Source: Adhaeribacter sp. (GTDB lineage: Bacteria > Bacteroidota > Bacteroidia > Cytophagales > Hymenobacteraceae). From it: a stretch of DNA of 7,996 bases. The stretch is taken from positions 1-7,996 of the forward strand of contig JAQBNV010000186.1 of assembly GCA_028288395.1 (NCBI GenBank), read 5' to 3'. This document shows positions 6,542-7,996 of this stretch, in pieces (the first letter of the stretch is position 1; each line of letters begins with the position of its first letter). Under the pieces are notes generated by a model. It ran no database searches. It saw nothing but the letters and a program-made list of their open reading frames with translations, and was not told the origin of the DNA. Position numbers and translations under genes: made by a program.

Positions 6542-6757
6542 AGGAGAATACAGGATTTTTTAGGGAAGGGGAAATAATTTTACACTTGGCCGCCAGTACT
6601 TAAATATATGTTTAAGATATATTATAAGGGCAAGCGTTTTAGCCGGGCGAATTTTCCGCAGCCGAGGCCTGTGAAGAAGGTATTTCCTCGTATTATACCA
6701 AATATTGCATACGGCATCCCATAAAATAGTCTAAAGCCTAAAAAATGGGAGCCATTT

Positions 6758-6794
6758 ATTATCTACTGTATTAAGAAGTAAAACAGGTGATAAT
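6758..6794. repeat. Imperfect inverted repeat
   Basis: Arms attatctactgt (6758-6769) and acaggtgataat (6783-6794) are complementary at 10 of 12 positions around a 13-base loop. No T-run follows on either strand. It may be an RNA hairpin or chance in AT-rich DNA. Confidence 0.3.
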
Positions 6795-6975
6795 GCTAAA
6801 CGGTAAGTTGCTCGATATACTTTTTAACCAGAAGATTCTTTTGGAATGACCGAAAAGTGTTTTAGTAGAATAGGCAATTTAGTTTATTTAGTATTATTTA
6901 CTCGCTGGCAAAGACCTCCCTGATAGCTTTTAAATAGTAATCAGAAGGCAATATTTTTTTACTCACTTATTAATC

Positions 6976-7001
6976 AAAAAAATATACCATTGTCCGGAAT
7001 A
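6976..7001 (-). terminator. Weak candidate terminator of the exporter gene
   Basis: On the minus strand, 21 bases past the exporter's stop, tattcc and ggtata can pair with one mismatch around a 7-base loop and are followed directly by seven Ts (the A-run at 6976-6982 on the plus strand). The stem has only two G-C pairs. A second small hairpin (ggttta/taaacc, 7008-7028) overlaps the stop codon. Confidence 0.3.
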
Positions 7002-7021
7002 GCAGCGGGTTTAGATTAGGC

Positions 7022-7981
7022 TTAAACCACTTCCTCCGGCAGCACTTCCGGTTTCTGAACTTTGGCCCGGGCACGTAGAATCAGGATAACTCCGGGTAAA
7101 ATAAAGGCGCCGGCCAGCAGCATTTGCCAGGTAATGGCTTCGCCCCCGAACAGCCAACCCAGCACGACCGCCACCAGCGGGTTCACGTAGGCATAAGTAG
7201 AAGCCTGACTCGGCGGCACTACCCTAATCAGCCAGCTATAGGCATTAAATCCAACGAGCGAGCCAAAAACAATCAGATAACCAAAAGCCAGCCAACTCTT
7301 CAGCGACACCTGTTCCACGTGAAAGTTAGCCACTTCGCCCCGCACCGTTGCCAATAGGAGAAGAAAAGTGCCGCCCACCAGCATCTGCAGCGCGGTATGA
7401 ATAAGCGGCGGCGCCAGCGTTTTAGAAACAGAAGTATATAAAGACCCGACGGCCCAGCCGATGGTACTGAAAACAATAATTCCTAAACCCAGCATATCCA
7501 ACGAATGGCCGCTCAATTGCCCGGGGCCAATCAGCACCACCATCCCGGCCAGGCCCAGTACCAAACCGCTTACGGTACCGGCATTGGGACGGGCATTGCC
7601 AAAGAAGAGCCAGCCCAACAGCACAAACCACACCGGCGAGGTAGCAATCAGGAGGGCGGCAATGCTGGAAGGAATGGTTAACTCGGCGTAAGCCACGCCA
7701 CCATTGCCAATTAATATAAGCAAAACACCCACTATGCCCGCAGCTTTAACCTGGAGCCAGGTGGGAGCGGCCGCTTGCTGTACCAGGCGGGCATAACCGT
7801 ATAAAACCAACCCCGCAATTAGAAACCGTAATCCCGACATTAAAAAAGGCGGTATGGTTTCGTTCGTAAACCGAATGCCCAGGTAAGTTGAACCCCAAAT
7901 ACTATAAAGGGCAGCCAAGGCCAGGTATATTTGCCATTGAGGAGGCTGGGGAATAGCGGTTGGGGGGGAAGATGTAGTCAT
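7022..7981 (-). CDS. EamA/DMT-family transporter, YedA-like exporter
   Basis: A 319-residue inner-membrane protein with the ten-helix, two-repeat layout of drug/metabolite transporters. Family landmarks: WGSTYLGIR at 29-37 in the first helix, GLRFLIAG (50-57), the GNGG...AE stretch (92-100) and the second-repeat YAYVNPLVAVVLG (263-275) followed by GGEAIT. These match the E. coli YedA pattern closely as I remember it; the transported compound is unknown, export of amino-acid-like or other small metabolites being the usual role. The N-terminus is short and proline-rich (PPTAIPQPPQ, 6-15) and the C-terminal tail is charged and cytoplasmic. The ATG at 7979-7981 is the first possible Met and leaves only 15 bases of upstream sequence in the window, so a slightly earlier start or an upstream operon partner cannot be excluded. 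Confidence 0.92.
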   Translation of the reverse strand: MTTSSPPTAIPQPPQWQIYLALAALYSIWGSTYLGIRFTNETIPPFLMSGLRFLIAGLVLYGYARLVQQAAAPTWLQVKAAGIVGVLLILIGNGGVAYAELTIPSSIAALLIATSPVWFVLLGWLFFGNARPNAGTVSGLVLGLAGMVVLIGPGQLSGHSLDMLGLGIIVFSTIGWAVGSLYTSVSKTLAPPLIHTALQMLVGGTFLLLLATVRGEVANFHVEQVSLKSWLAFGYLIVFGSLVGFNAYSWLIRVVPPSQASTYAYVNPLVAVVLGWLFGGEAITWQMLLAGAFILPGVILILRARAKVQKPEVLPEEVV

Positions 7982-7996
7982 GCGGTTTGATTATAT

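Larger units (their letters stand above)
6542..7021. other. AT-rich 480-bp intergenic region between convergent genes
   Basis: No convincing protein gene is present. Most of the region is AT-rich, but about 6627-6690 is a GC-rich island (around gccgggcg and gcagccgaggcc) that could be a dispersed repeat, a decayed element or a small RNA. Both strands of this island carry short chance-like frames (38 codons plus at 6608-6724; 31 codons minus from about 6717). An imperfect hairpin lies at 6758-6794 and a weak terminator candidate for the exporter gene at 6976-7001. T-runs and A-runs at 6953-6982 flank each other without a strong stem. Confidence 0.5.

Noticed and set aside
6608..6724. 38-codon plus-strand frame (MFKIYYKGKRF...)
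   Set aside because: Short, very basic, no Shine-Dalgarno or family resemblance, and an equally good 31-codon frame exists on the opposite strand, so chance is the simpler explanation.
2967..6784. Twelve-base repeat aagaagtaaaac at 2967-2978 and 6773-6784
   Set aside because: A single 12-base AT-rich match is expected by chance in about 8 kb, and one copy lies within the kinase reading frame.
1..7996. tRNA/rRNA genes, CRISPR arrays, insertion sequences, defence systems
   Set aside because: No cloverleaf, no regularly spaced repeats, no transposase or integrase motifs and no recognisable defence gene set were found on either strand.

Overview
The window looks like chromosomal DNA from a member of the Bacteroidota, most likely order Cytophagales (Hymenobacteraceae-type, e.g. 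Adhaeribacter/Pontibacter/Hymenobacter relatives). This is inferred from protein flavour (a large protease/propeller/outer-membrane-barrel fusion of a type I associate with Cytophagales, a solo MEDS protein, and an SDR subgroup ending in an RKNNE-like tail), moderate GC content with AT-rich intergenic DNA, and starts that mostly lack a Shine-Dalgarno sequence. I cannot name a genus from sequence alone.

Layout. (1) Positions 1-2759, plus strand: the 3' part of a very large gene whose start lies outside the window. Its product carries, in order, a zinc-metallopeptidase site (HELVH plus a downstream EGLAEY), a TolB/PD40-like beta-propeller and an Omp85/BamA-like barrel with a VRGY motif and a C-terminal Phe. 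(2) A hairpin at 2861-2889 separates it from a convergent minus-strand P-loop kinase gene (2896-3340) that is split by a frameshift near 3049-3055. (3) A stand-alone MEDS-domain gene (3490-4098, minus). (4) A 308-bp gap holding a candidate 56-codon reading frame and a strong hairpin, followed by a small three-helix membrane protein gene with a clear Shine-Dalgarno (4407-4709, plus). (5) A membrane-anchored short-chain dehydrogenase (4737-5753, minus), divergent from (6) a family I-like inorganic pyrophosphatase with altered active-site residues (5990-6541, plus). (7) A 480-bp AT-rich gap with a small GC-rich island, then (8) a YedA-like EamA/DMT exporter (7022-7981, minus) reaching almost to the window edge.

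The genes do not form one operon: strands alternate and almost every gene is separated from its neighbours by its own intergenic DNA. I see no coherent multi-gene system such as a defence island, secretion locus, CRISPR array or mobile element. The most unusual single item is the protease-propeller-barrel fusion, an outer-membrane protein that appears to join proteolysis to an Omp85-type barrel in one chain. The second is the frameshifted kinase, which is either a recent pseudogene or a sequencing/assembly error.
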